The notes beneath the pieces were generated by a model. The model was not told the DNA's origin and made no database searches. It saw only the letters and a list, made by a program, of their open reading frames with translations. The position numbers were made by a program, and so were the translations under genes. Below are positions 8,458 to 15,749 of a stretch of 64,000 bases of DNA, in pieces. How positions within the stretch are numbered: the stretch's first letter is position 1; every line of letters starts with the position of its first letter. The DNA is from CAG-177 sp003514385 (lineage in GTDB: Bacteria > Bacillota > Clostridia > Oscillospirales > Acutalibacteraceae), in NCBI GenBank assembly GCA_051920445.1, contig JBPPLN010000002.1, positions 186,001 to 250,000 of the forward strand. Reading direction: 5' to 3'.

Positions 8458-8793
8458 TTATTCTCCGATGACTGCCAATTCTTTTATATTGCACTCCCTG
8501 CCGCGGATAAGGTATGTCCGCTCGCTTTGGCAATGCGGGCATATTCTGCCGTACTGCACGGTCAGGTACTGTTTTCCGCAGTCCTCGCAGTATGTTGCCG
8601 CTTCGAGTATTTCATAGTCAAGCTCTGCGTTTTCGAGCGCGGGATAGCGCTTTCTGAAATAATTTCAGCAGTCGGCAAGGTATTCCGGCACTATACCGGA
8701 TACCTCGCCTATTTCGAGCGTGACTGTTTTAATATTCTTTATCTGCTGTTCCTCGGCTATCTTCTCGACGGCATCAGCAACATATTCTATCAG
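8458..8793 (-). pseudogene. HypA-like hydrogenase/zinc-ribbon protein, 5'-truncated and with in-frame TGA
   Basis: The reverse strand reads IEYVADAVEKIAEEQQ, then VTLEIGEVSGIVPEYLADC, a TGA at 8667-8665, and continues in the same frame with NYFRKRYPALENAEL. A zinc ribbon YCEDCGK...CPHCQ and RECNIKEL follow, to a TAA at 8460-8458. This is the HypA/HybF fold (Ni insertion for hydrogenases or urease, zinc-binding domain). The TGA falls where family members have Trp (DCW), so it is a nonsense mutation. The MHE start with its Ni-binding His is missing, replaced by sequence from the neighbouring broken gene. Non-functional unless re-initiated. Confidence 0.8.
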
Positions 8794-8795
8794 GG

Positions 8796-9021
8796 GAACT
8801 CGTCGGGAGTCTCCGCACTGCTTCTGTATGACATGAATATACTCATACAGGATCGCGCTATAGGCATAAAACAGCTCAACAACGCGCTCGTTCTGCGCGA
8901 GCTTGAGCCGAGCATATCGTATGTTTTCGGGCTCGAATACAGCGACACACTTTCGGATAGCGAAAAGCAGTTCGTGAAATTCATCCGCAAAAGATTTGAA
9001 CAGAAAGACAACGCAGAATAA
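8796..9021 (+). pseudogene. C-terminal fragment of a probable LysR-type regulator
   Basis: The plus strand encodes about 75 residues with protein-like composition: YDMNILIQDRAIGIKQLNN, a strand SISYVFGLEY and a final helix DSEKQFVKFIRKRFEQ, ending in TAA at 9021. The pattern resembles the end of a LysR effector-binding domain. No HTH or start lies upstream, because the frame runs into the hypA remnant at about 8793. A deletion between two divergent genes that removed both 5' ends would give this arrangement. The family call is tentative; the truncation is clear. Confidence 0.45.
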
Positions 9022-9031
9022 AAAAAGCAAG

Positions 9032-9059
9032 CCGCGCCTGCCTTTAAGAGCAGACGCGG
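9032..9059 (-). terminator. Terminator after flavodoxin gene (bidirectional)
   Basis: CCGCGCCTGC and GCAGACGCGG pair over 10 positions with one mismatch and an 8-base loop. On the reverse strand TTGCTTTTTTTATT follows. Confidence 0.7.
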
Positions 9060-9097
9060 TTTGTCTATGGAAGCAACTCTATGAAGAAATCTATGTC

Positions 9098-9520
9098 TTA
9101 TACGAGCGCGGCGCCGAGGGCTTTGCACTCATCGAGGGCGGAATCGTCGGGAGCTTCGTTGCAGATAACCGGCTCGGAGACGACCGATGCGCCGTCGCCG
9201 CGGCAAGTGTCCTCCCATGTTCTCATCCACTCGCCGTCGCCCCAGCCGTAAGAGCCGAAGAGGGCGATTTTCTTGCCGCCGAGCTTGCTCTCGCAGTCGG
9301 AGAACATAGGCTCGAACTCGCTTTCTTCAAGCTCCTCCGCACCCATTGCGGGGCAACCGAAAGCTATGGCGTCGAACTCATCGACCATGGAAGAGTTGAA
9401 CGAATCGGGAGTGAAGAGTTTTACCTCCGCGCCCTTATCTTTTGCGCCCTGCGCAACGGCATCCGCCATGGACTCCGTGTTGCCTGTTCCGCTCCAATAT
9501 ACAACAGCTATTTTGCTCAT
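9098..9520 (-). CDS. Flavodoxin
   Basis: A 140-residue short-chain flavodoxin. The FMN phosphate loop is SGTGNTE (residues 10-16). The FMN-flanking loops are FGCPAMGAEELEE (50s loop) and FGSYGWGDGEWM (90s loop, with the usual W/Y). It carries low-potential electrons and commonly replaces ferredoxin when iron is scarce. It is the third gene after DUF2325 and DUF3793 genes in the same direction (35-base gap), behind a DtxR-type operator, which fits iron-limitation control. The regulation is inferred. Confidence 0.93.
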   Translation of the reverse strand: MSKIAVVYWSGTGNTESMADAVAQGAKDKGAEVKLFTPDSFNSSMVDEFDAIAFGCPAMGAEELEESEFEPMFSDCESKLGGKKIALFGSYGWGDGEWMRTWEDTCRGDGASVVSEPVICNEAPDDSALDECKALGAALV

Positions 9521-9555
9521 AATATTTACCTGCCTTTCAGAATTTTGATTTATTG

Positions 9556-10113
9556 TCAGCGCGCGCCGTTTACGACGAGCCTTTCAAACGAATTATGCCT
9601 GCGGTAAGCGTCCTTATACACTCTCGTGCACTTTTTATAGAGCGCGAATTTTTTCTTCGCCGCCTCCTCGTCGCCGTAAACTCTCCATGTGCCGACGCAT
9701 TTCGCCTTGTCCGCGCCGTATTTTATAAAGCCGTTGACATCCTCGGACGGATAGCCGAGGAACAGCCCGATTTCATGCGGGAAAGTCTCCTGAGAATTGA
9801 CCCTTCTGACGAGCTCGGCGACGCATTTGTCGGCATTATCAATTGGATAAGCCTTTTCAGAGAGAATGGAGAGCGCCTGTGCGTCTTTTAAATCGGCTCT
9901 GAGCCTGTCTGGGCGATACATATATATCAGCACGCGCTTTTCGAGATATTTTACCGGGAGCAGGCGCACCCCGCGCGGGACGAGCTTCATGTTCATGCGG
10001 CGTATGCTCTCGTTGAGCGTGTTTTTATCCTCCATCGGGCAGGTAAAAAGATTGCCGGTTTTGAGCCCCGCCATGGTCGGCGAGCACTGGGATATCACAA
10101 GATCTTCGGACAT
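9556..10113 (-). CDS. DUF3793 family protein
   Basis: A 185-residue protein matching DUF3793: SPTMAGLKTGNLFTC near the N-terminus, ESIRRMNMKLVPRGVRLLP, VLIYMYRPDRL and the conserved HEIGLFLGYPSEDVNGFI. The function is unknown. Members usually sit beside flavodoxin, FeoA/FeoB or DUF2325 genes in Clostridia, so a link to metal or redox physiology is likely. The start at 10113 is preceded by AAAGGGGAG. It is separated from the DUF2325 stop by one base (TAAAATG), showing one operon. Confidence 0.88.
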   Translation of the reverse strand: MSEDLVISQCSPTMAGLKTGNLFTCPMEDKNTLNESIRRMNMKLVPRGVRLLPVKYLEKRVLIYMYRPDRLRADLKDAQALSILSEKAYPIDNADKCVAELVRRVNSQETFPHEIGLFLGYPSEDVNGFIKYGADKAKCVGTWRVYGDEEAAKKKFALYKKCTRVYKDAYRRHNSFERLVVNGAR

Positions 10114-10114
10114 T

Positions 10115-10402
10115 TTATTTCTCCCCTTTCGCGTGGATATCAAGTATATTTTTGAGCGCGGAGACCGAGCTTGTCGCGCTGTGCGCCACGGGGATATTCT
10201 TCTTTTTTGCCTGCCCCATGGCTATCGACAGCATCTTGTGGGACATCGTCCCGGTAAACAGCACAAGAAGATCGGGATTGCCGAAATTCTGCATTCCCCT
10301 GTCCGGTTTTGCGAACACCTTTGCCTTGCACGAATATTCACGGCAAAGATCCTCATACCGTCTGACCATACACTCGTTGCCGCCGACTATCACTACACTC
10401 AT
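10115..10402 (-). CDS. DUF2325 domain protein
   Basis: A 95-residue protein of the DUF2325 family: MSVVIVGGNECMVRRYEDLC, HKMLSIAMGQAKKKNIP and AHSATSSVSALKNIL. It has a Rossmann-like alternation of strands and helices. The biochemical role is not known. It is the first gene of the DUF2325-DUF3793-flavodoxin operon. AAAGGAG lies 7 bases before the ATG and the DtxR-type operator B is 16 bases upstream of the start, inside the leader. I infer control by the DtxR-family regulators 5 kb away. Confidence 0.88.
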   Translation of the reverse strand: MSVVIVGGNECMVRRYEDLCREYSCKAKVFAKPDRGMQNFGNPDLLVLFTGTMSHKMLSIAMGQAKKKNIPVAHSATSSVSALKNILDIHAKGEK

Positions 10403-10417
10403 AATTCAGCTCCTTTT

Positions 10418-10435
10418 GGTTAGCGGTTGCTAACC
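10418..10435. promoter_or_regulatory. DtxR-type operator B (DUF2325-DUF3793-flavodoxin operon)
   Basis: GGTTAGCGGTTGCTAACC has outer half-sites GGTTAGC/GCTAACC that form a 7-bp perfect dyad around a 4-base centre. It lies between the promoter (10478) and the start codon (10402), so binding would block transcript elongation or initiation. Confidence 0.85.
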
Positions 10436-10477
10436 GCAGTCTAAAAAGTAAATGCCTTGCGGCATCACTCTTTTTAT

Positions 10478-10486
10478 ATTATATCA
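10478..10486 (-). promoter_or_regulatory. Extended -10 promoter of the flavodoxin operon
   Basis: The reverse strand reads TGATATAAT, a perfect extended -10 (TGnTATAAT). No good -35 is visible. Transcription would start near 10471 and cross operator B. Confidence 0.6.
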
Positions 10487-10522
10487 CAACGGCGTCTGTT
10501 TTTCGACTCCGTTCGGGCACAC

Positions 10523-11485
10523 TTATTTGTCCGCCGACTGGCGGTATTCATTCGGCGAGACACCGCAGACATCGCGGAATGCCTTGGCGAACTTTGAGCC
10601 GTTGTTATAGCCGAACGTCCCCGCGACCTCGAGCACGCTCTTGTCAGTAGTCTTCAGCATATGCGCCGCGGACTGCATCTTGAGGGTGCGGATATATGAA
10701 TATATCGACTCGCCGTAGACCGAGCGGAAGCTGTTCTTTATGCTCGTGCCGGAGGCGTGGAACAGCCCGCAGAGGGTATCGAGAGTCACATGGCTGTCCA
10801 TATGCTCTGTAAGATAACCGCAGACGCTTTTGGCGAGAGTTACCTGCGGTCTCGAAACGAAATCATCCTTGCCGGAATCGTTTTCAAGGTCGATAGCGCT
10901 GAGAAGCAGGAACAGTTCGAGTATCTTGACCTTGAAATAGCCTTTGCGGATATTCTCGGGAACGCCGCTGTAAAGTTCGGAAAAGATATGATCGATAGCC
11001 GGGTCGGAGCGGGATATATATCCCCTGCCGCCGGCATAGAAGCGGCTCATCAGCTGCTTCGGATCAACATTCACATCGCCCAGGACATACGAGAGACATT
11101 CGGGCGTTTTATCGACATCGACGACTATTGTTATTCCTCTGTAATATCCGAGCGGAAAGCTCGAACCGTAGCCGCTGTCGGATTTGCAGCAGACGGTCAG
11201 ATCGCCGGGTCCCAAATAGCACGAGCCTTTTTCAAACTCGCACTCGAAGCGCCCCTCGCGGCAATGGTTCAGCTCGAAGATATTGCTGGGCTTGGCGTTC
11301 TCCCTGAAATTGCCGTGCATATGCACATCGTCATAGACAAGGTCGATGCCGGGAAAGACGGAATAGCAGGTCATGTCGATATAGCCGGCTTCGTCCTCGA
11401 GCCTGTAAACAGTGCAGTCATCGGTGCGCGAAATAATCTTCACATCGTCGCCGTATATATTCTTTTCAAGCTCAGTTGCCGTCAT
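10523..11485 (-). CDS. AraC/XylS-family transcriptional regulator
   Basis: A 320-residue regulator. The C-terminal 100 residues hold two AraC HTH motifs: ...TLDTLCGLFHASGTSIKNSF and KSVLEVAGTFGYNNGSKFAKAF, then GVSPNEYR. The N-terminal 210 residues form a sensing domain with a PGDLTVCC turn, similar in layout to PchR-type iron-siderophore regulators. That resemblance is from memory of the family and not decisive. It lies between the flavodoxin operon and a metallochaperone, again suggesting a metal theme. The start has a weak ribosome site. Confidence 0.88.
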   Translation of the reverse strand: MTATELEKNIYGDDVKIISRTDDCTVYRLEDEAGYIDMTCYSVFPGIDLVYDDVHMHGNFRENAKPSNIFELNHCREGRFECEFEKGSCYLGPGDLTVCCKSDSGYGSSFPLGYYRGITIVVDVDKTPECLSYVLGDVNVDPKQLMSRFYAGGRGYISRSDPAIDHIFSELYSGVPENIRKGYFKVKILELFLLLSAIDLENDSGKDDFVSRPQVTLAKSVCGYLTEHMDSHVTLDTLCGLFHASGTSIKNSFRSVYGESIYSYIRTLKMQSAAHMLKTTDKSVLEVAGTFGYNNGSKFAKAFRDVCGVSPNEYRQSADK

Positions 11486-11522
11486 GCCGCCACCGCCTTT
11501 CCCGGTTTTAGTTTAATAATAT

Positions 11523-11783
11523 TTACTTTTTCAGGAATCCGAAAAGTCCTTTTTTCTCTTCAAACTCCTCGGAGCTGATGCTTTTAAGTTCATAGCCCGT
11601 TTTGTCGATAACGCTCTTTATTTTATCTTCGTCAAGCGCCTCTTTCGAGACTATGACCGTCTCGCCCTTTGTGTTGGAGGAGTTAACTTTTTTGACATCA
11701 AAGCTGTTGCGGATAGCGTCGTTTATATGCGACTCGCACATTCCGCACATCATTCCGTCAATTTTCAGCGTTGTTTTGATCAT
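11523..11783 (-). CDS. Heavy-metal-associated (HMA) domain protein, CopZ-like
   Basis: An 86-residue cytosolic protein with a ferredoxin-like HMA fold. The metal-binding motif is GMMCGMC (residues 11-17, CxxC) in the usual first loop, and IDKTGYEL forms the last strand/turn. It has a 15-residue C-terminal tail EEKKGLFGFLKK that is not part of the fold. The family carries Cu(I) or other soft metals to P-type ATPases or regulators. No ATPase is adjacent. AAGGAAG precedes the start. Confidence 0.88.
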   Translation of the reverse strand: MIKTTLKIDGMMCGMCESHINDAIRNSFDVKKVNSSNTKGETVIVSKEALDEDKIKSVIDKTGYELKSISSEEFEEKKGLFGFLKK

Positions 11784-11865
11784 TTCAAGTTCTTCCTTTC
11801 AAAACGCGGCTAAACGCCGCGAATTTTTATGTCTATCCTGCGAAGAATATCACGGGGTGATATTT

Positions 11866-12075
11866 TTGCAGTACAGAAATCTTAGTGAATTGATTACTCA
11901 AAGCCGCAGTTCGAGAAAATATTTTCTCTCGCTGCCGGCGGAGTTTCAGATGCGCCTGCACGGGCAGAATGATTATATTCATTCTGCGCATCAGCTGCAC
12001 TCGACGGCGGAGCTGATTAAAATATACGACCGCGAAATTATGATATCCGAGAGCCTCGACCGATATTTCAAATAG
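11866..12075 (+). CDS. Small conserved Clostridia protein (69 aa)
   Basis: TTG start at 11866 after GGGGTGAT. The product has the pattern YFLSLPAEFQMRLHGQ...LHSTAELIKIYDREI, matching small Firmicutes proteins with an SLPxxVQ...LHxxA signature that have no known role. The gene ends one base before the stop of the convergent ABC permease, so the two use nearly every base. No promoter was recognised. The family recognition is from pattern only. Confidence 0.6.
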   Translation: MQYRNLSELITQSRSSRKYFLSLPAEFQMRLHGQNDYIHSAHQLHSTAELIKIYDREIMISESLDRYFK

Positions 12076-14355
12076 TTATTCGGCGGACTTTAGAGCCTCG
12101 ACCATATCTATCTTACGGTTCTTGCGCGCGACCATGAGGCTGACTATCAGCGAGACTCCGAAAGTCAGCAGCGCGCTGATGAAATATGTCTTCCAGCTGA
12201 CGACCGTGTTCATCTCATATTCCCCTGCCATCGCGCTGACGAGGTAGCTGAGCGTTCCGAGTCCGCACGGGATGCCGATAATGACGCCGATTAGCGTCAG
12301 CCACATATTCTGACCGATAAGCAGCTTGCCTATCTTTTTATCCCTGAAGCCGACGACTTTGAGCGTTGCCATCTCGCGGTAGCGTTCGGTGTAGCTCATG
12401 ACGCCGAGGTTATAGAGCACGACCATGCCGAGTCCGAGAGCCGCGACAACGAGAATGCCTATCATCATGTTCTGTATCTCAGTAAACGTATCGAACGAAT
12501 CGACTATCGACTGCTTCGTCTGAACGCTCTTTATCAGGCTGTCGGAAGCTATATCCGATTTTTCGGTGCTCGTATAAATCGAATCGATATTATACGGGAT
12601 ATCGAGCTTTTCGGCATATTCGGGCGAGATAACAATGCTCTCGGTGACGCTGCGGATAAGTCCGGCTATTTTAAGCTCATATTCTTTGTCCGAGCCGTAT
12701 GGGCTGATTTTGAAGGTATCGCCCGCTTTGAGCCCGAACTCATCGGCTATTCTCATGCAGACATAAGCGCCGTCGCTGCCGATTTTTATATAATCGGTGT
12801 TCTCATCCGGGAACTTAACTTTATCGTGTTCGATATTATATATATCGAGCGAGAGTGTCTTTTCATCATGCTTGACGCTGACGGAAGAACTCCAGTCGCC
12901 GTCATATTTATCGGCAAGGGCTTCGCACTGCTCTTTCGTCGTGCCCTCGGCAACATATATGCGCGAGGAATAGGCTATTGCGCCGTCATAGTACATATCG
13001 AGGAAAGCGGACATGGTGTCGCGCATTCCGAGCGAACCGACAACGAGCAGAGTACAGCCGATTATGCCGATAAGAGTCATTGCGGTACGCGACTTATGGC
13101 GCATGACATCGCGCAGATTCCAGCGCGTGCCGAACGAGAGCTTGTGGAAGCCGTTCGTTCTCTCTATGAGCAGGGCTTTCATTCTCTTGGGCTCATACGG
13201 GCGCAGGGCATCGGCGGCGGTGCCGTGGAGTATCTTCTTGACGCACAAAAAACCGATAAGTGTCAGGATAAGTATAATCGCAACAACAATTATAATGCAG
13301 AACAGCGGCATACGCAGACGCCAATACGGCATATCAAGATATGTTCCCATCGTGCCGTTCGGGTTCATGATATACCACGCAATCAGATAGCCGAGTGCCG
13401 TTCCGAGAACGGAGCCGACGATGCCGATCGAAAAGGCATATGAAGTATAGTGCGCGAGAATACGCCTGTCTTTGAAACCGAGCGCCTTGAGCGTGCCTAT
13501 CTGCGTCTTTTCCTTTGCGGTCAGCCTCTGCATGGTCGTTACCATAGTCAGAACCGCGATAAGCAAAAACAGCGGCGGCAGGACGGAGCCCATGGTTTTG
13601 CCCTCGTCGCTCTCGCCTTTCGCCTGAGCATAAGCCGTGCTCTCGTCCTTTGAAAGAATAAGCGTGGTCTTGCCGAGGGCATCATCGACTGAATTTTCAA
13701 ACTGCTTTCTCGAATCATCGGAAATAACATTTATCTGCGGATAAAAATCCATGCCAACTGTCTTTTTATAGAGAGCCGGCGAAATAAACGCATAGCCGTA
13801 GGTCGTATAATCGGGCATGAGCTGCGTCTCATCGCGTACGCAGATCATATATTCGCCCGCTTTTATCAAGCCTTTGACCGTTCCGCTGACTTCAAAATTT
13901 TTATATACAAGCGTCAGCTTGTCGCCGATCTTCACATCATTTTTAGAAGCGTAGATATCCGACAGCCAGATGCCGTCCTCGCTCGCGGAATTATATTCTT
14001 CGCCGTCCATGAGCACAAAGCCCGAGACATTCTCGTTCTCCGTAACGGTCATCGCGAGGCTATCGCCCTCACGCTCTTTCACATCGGCGTTGACGGAGAG
14101 ATAACGCGAGGCTGATTTCACTCCGCTTATGTTCTCTATTTTTTCAAGCTCGTCTTTTGAAAAGCCCGACTCGGATATTATTCTGTAATCCGCATAGTTG
14201 GATTCTTCAAAAAACGAAGCCATGTTGTCCTCAATGCTGACCCATTCCATATTGAAGCCGACAAAAATACCGACTCCGAGGACTATCATGATTATCATCG
14301 AGATAAACTGCGCGCGGTAAAGACGCATCGTTCTCAAAAGCTTTTTGAACAGCAT
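12076..14355 (-). CDS. FtsX-like ABC transporter permease (MacB/exporter type)
   Basis: A 759-residue membrane protein with two FtsX domains. TM1 is ISMIIMIVLGVGIFVGFNM, followed by a large extracellular domain (about residues 40-255). TM helices lie near 262-400, then a second FtsX unit starts with LRDVMRHKSRTAMTLIG, has its own extracellular loop, and ends with a final TM bundle after LKVVGFRDKKIGKLLIG. Each half has the ALGFKDRRI/VVGFRDKKI coupling motif. It pairs with the ATPase upstream (12-base gap). Known family roles are export of peptides, lipids or antibiotics, or mechanotransmission. The metal-type operator ahead of this operon suggests a metal- or stress-induced exporter. Confidence 0.92.
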   Translation of the reverse strand: MLFKKLLRTMRLYRAQFISMIIMIVLGVGIFVGFNMEWVSIEDNMASFFEESNYADYRIISESGFSKDELEKIENISGVKSASRYLSVNADVKEREGDSLAMTVTENENVSGFVLMDGEEYNSASEDGIWLSDIYASKNDVKIGDKLTLVYKNFEVSGTVKGLIKAGEYMICVRDETQLMPDYTTYGYAFISPALYKKTVGMDFYPQINVISDDSRKQFENSVDDALGKTTLILSKDESTAYAQAKGESDEGKTMGSVLPPLFLLIAVLTMVTTMQRLTAKEKTQIGTLKALGFKDRRILAHYTSYAFSIGIVGSVLGTALGYLIAWYIMNPNGTMGTYLDMPYWRLRMPLFCIIIVVAIILILTLIGFLCVKKILHGTAADALRPYEPKRMKALLIERTNGFHKLSFGTRWNLRDVMRHKSRTAMTLIGIIGCTLLVVGSLGMRDTMSAFLDMYYDGAIAYSSRIYVAEGTTKEQCEALADKYDGDWSSSVSVKHDEKTLSLDIYNIEHDKVKFPDENTDYIKIGSDGAYVCMRIADEFGLKAGDTFKISPYGSDKEYELKIAGLIRSVTESIVISPEYAEKLDIPYNIDSIYTSTEKSDIASDSLIKSVQTKQSIVDSFDTFTEIQNMMIGILVVAALGLGMVVLYNLGVMSYTERYREMATLKVVGFRDKKIGKLLIGQNMWLTLIGVIIGIPCGLGTLSYLVSAMAGEYEMNTVVSWKTYFISALLTFGVSLIVSLMVARKNRKIDMVEALKSAE

Positions 14356-14367
14356 ACTGCGCCTCCT

Positions 14368-15069
14368 TTACCAATCAATCTCGTCGGCAGAAGCCGGAGA
14401 AGGCTGATCCTCACAAGAGACTATCCTGCCGTTTTTCACTCTTATAACGGTATCCGCCATCTTCGCTATGTTCTGGTTATGAGTGACTATGACTATCGTC
14501 TTGCCGTAATCGCGAGCCATTTTGAGCAGCAATTTGAGCACGCGCACGCCGGTTTCGGAATCGAGCGCGCCGGTCGGCTCATCGCACAGGAGTATCTTCG
14601 GATTCTTCGCGAGCGCACGGGCGATAGACACGCGCTGCTGTTCGCCGCCGGAAAGCTCGGAGGGGAACTTCTTGAGATGATCCGCAAGCCCGACTTCTTC
14701 GAGCATCTTTGTCGCGGAGAGCGAATCCGGGGCTATCTCTTTGACGAGCGAGACATTCTCGTGAACCGTAAGGGTCGGGACGAGATTATAGAACTGGAAC
14801 ACGAAGCCGACTTTCTTCGCTCTGTAATCGGCGAGCTCATCGTTCGAGAGCTTCGATATATCCTCGCCCTCGACATATATCTTTCCGTCGGTCGGGCTGT
14901 CAAGTCCGCCGAGCAGGTTCAGAAGCGTGCTCTTTCCCGCGCCGCTGGGGCCGAGGATAACAACAAATTTTCCCTCTTCAAGCTCCATATTCACCGAATC
15001 GAGAGCCTTGAGTTCGTGGTCGCCGCTTTTATAGACGCGGCTCACATTTTCAAACTTTACTACTGCCAT
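14368..15069 (-). CDS. ABC transporter ATP-binding protein (LolD/MacB class)
   Basis: A 233-residue ATPase. Walker A is GPSGAGKST, the signature LSGGEQQRVSIARAL, Walker B ILLCDEPTGALD and the H-loop VIVTHN. This class pairs with FtsX-like permeases. The start at 15069 is preferred because AAAGGGAG lies 9 bases upstream; a start 24 bases further up would fall on that ribosome site. The regulator gene upstream ends 20 bases inside this gene, so the three genes (regulator, ATPase, permease) are one coupled operon. Confidence 0.93.
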   Translation of the reverse strand: MAVVKFENVSRVYKSGDHELKALDSVNMELEEGKFVVILGPSGAGKSTLLNLLGGLDSPTDGKIYVEGEDISKLSNDELADYRAKKVGFVFQFYNLVPTLTVHENVSLVKEIAPDSLSATKMLEEVGLADHLKKFPSELSGGEQQRVSIARALAKNPKILLCDEPTGALDSETGVRVLKLLLKMARDYGKTIVIVTHNQNIAKMADTVIRVKNGRIVSCEDQPSPASADEIDW

Positions 15070-15457
15070 TGCTTTTCTCCCTTTCTTGCTCATATCTTCT
15101 GCTCATGTGTTCGAGGCTGTCCTGCGGAACCTCCGAGAGCAGAGAACACACAGCCATTTGCAGATCCCCAATATCGGGGAACATACATCGCAGACTCTCC
15201 GAAACTATCTCATAGTAATGACCGTAGCGGTGCGCGGTATCGTTGCCCGAATCGGTAAAATGCGCCACTCCGTAAGAGGTTTTGCTGATTATCCCGAGTT
15301 CCGAAAAAGTGTCCATCATATTGTGCACGCTCGGCTTTGACAGATTGAGCGCCGAAGCAAGGTCGACGCAGCGGACTCCGCATCCGTCTCTGTCGAGCTC
15401 CTTCATTGTCAGAAGGTAGCGTATATTTGACGCCGTAAGTGTTCTTCGGTTTGTCAT
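15050..15457 (-). CDS. DtxR/MntR-type metal-dependent regulator (short form)
   Basis: A 135-residue protein. An N-terminal winged HTH (LTASNIRYLLTMKELDRDG, then VDLASALNLSKPSVHNMMD) resembles the iron-dependent repressor N-terminus, followed by a helical segment (AHRYGHYYEIVSESLRCMFP) like the dimerisation/metal-binding region. There is no SH3-like domain. The start at 15457 is chosen because GGGAGGA lies just upstream; a further in-frame start at 15499 would fall inside operator C1. It heads the ABC exporter operon and is divergent from a second DtxR-type gene. Two operators and a consensus promoter lie between them, so self-control is likely. Confidence 0.82.
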   Translation of the reverse strand: MTNRRTLTASNIRYLLTMKELDRDGCGVRCVDLASALNLSKPSVHNMMDTFSELGIISKTSYGVAHFTDSGNDTAHRYGHYYEIVSESLRCMFPDIGDLQMAVCSLLSEVPQDSLEHMSRRYEQEREKSNGSSKV

Positions 15458-15490
15458 GATCTTCCTCCCGCAATAAAGTGTCAAACAGTT

Positions 15491-15508
15491 GATTAGCATT
15501 TGCTAACC
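15491..15508. promoter_or_regulatory. DtxR-type operator C1
   Basis: GATTAGCATTTGCTAACC, half-sites TTAGCA/TGCTAA. It is in the leader of the regulator-ABC operon, 34 bases from C2 (about three helical turns), so two dimers could bind on one face. Confidence 0.85.
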
Positions 15509-15524
15509 GCGATCTTTAAAAATC

Positions 15525-15542
15525 GATTAGCCCCCGCTAACC
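15525..15542. promoter_or_regulatory. DtxR-type operator C2
   Basis: GATTAGCCCCCGCTAACC begins 8 bases downstream of the -10 box of the leftward promoter, so it covers the transcription start. Confidence 0.85.
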
Positions 15543-15549
15543 AAACTAT

Positions 15550-15578
15550 ATGGTAAACTATTCTTTGCGCTGTGTCAA
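15550..15578 (-). promoter_or_regulatory. Promoter of the regulator-ABC exporter operon
   Basis: On the reverse strand TTGACA (15573-15578), 17-base spacer, TACCAT (15550-15555). Operator C2 overlaps the predicted start site, the classical position for repression. Confidence 0.75.
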
Positions 15579-15633
15579 TATGATTTTTTCCTGTTTTATT
15601 GACAGACTAACAAATTCGGCAACATCCACAAAC

Positions 15634-15651
15634 GATTAGCATATGCTAACC
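15634..15651. promoter_or_regulatory. DtxR-type operator D
   Basis: GATTAGCATATGCTAACC is a near-perfect dyad. It lies 37 bases upstream of the -35 of the rightward regulator gene and upstream of the leftward promoter, so it could act on either. Confidence 0.85.
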
Positions 15652-15687
15652 AATGATCTTGTCGAAAAGCACGAGCACAAAGACATA

Positions 15688-15716
15688 TTGATTTTCGGGC
15701 GGGCGCGTGATATCAT
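15688..15716 (+). promoter_or_regulatory. Promoter of the DtxR-family gene
   Basis: TTGATT, 17 bases, TATCAT, with the start codon 34 bases further on and GGAGGG in between. Confidence 0.55.
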
Positions 15717-15749
15717 TAATTATACAAATTTAATGAACGGAGGGATCAG

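Noticed and set aside
8665..8667. Selenocysteine codon in the HypA-like gene
   Set aside because: The position is Trp in the family and no SECIS-like structure was recognised after it; a nonsense mutation is simpler.
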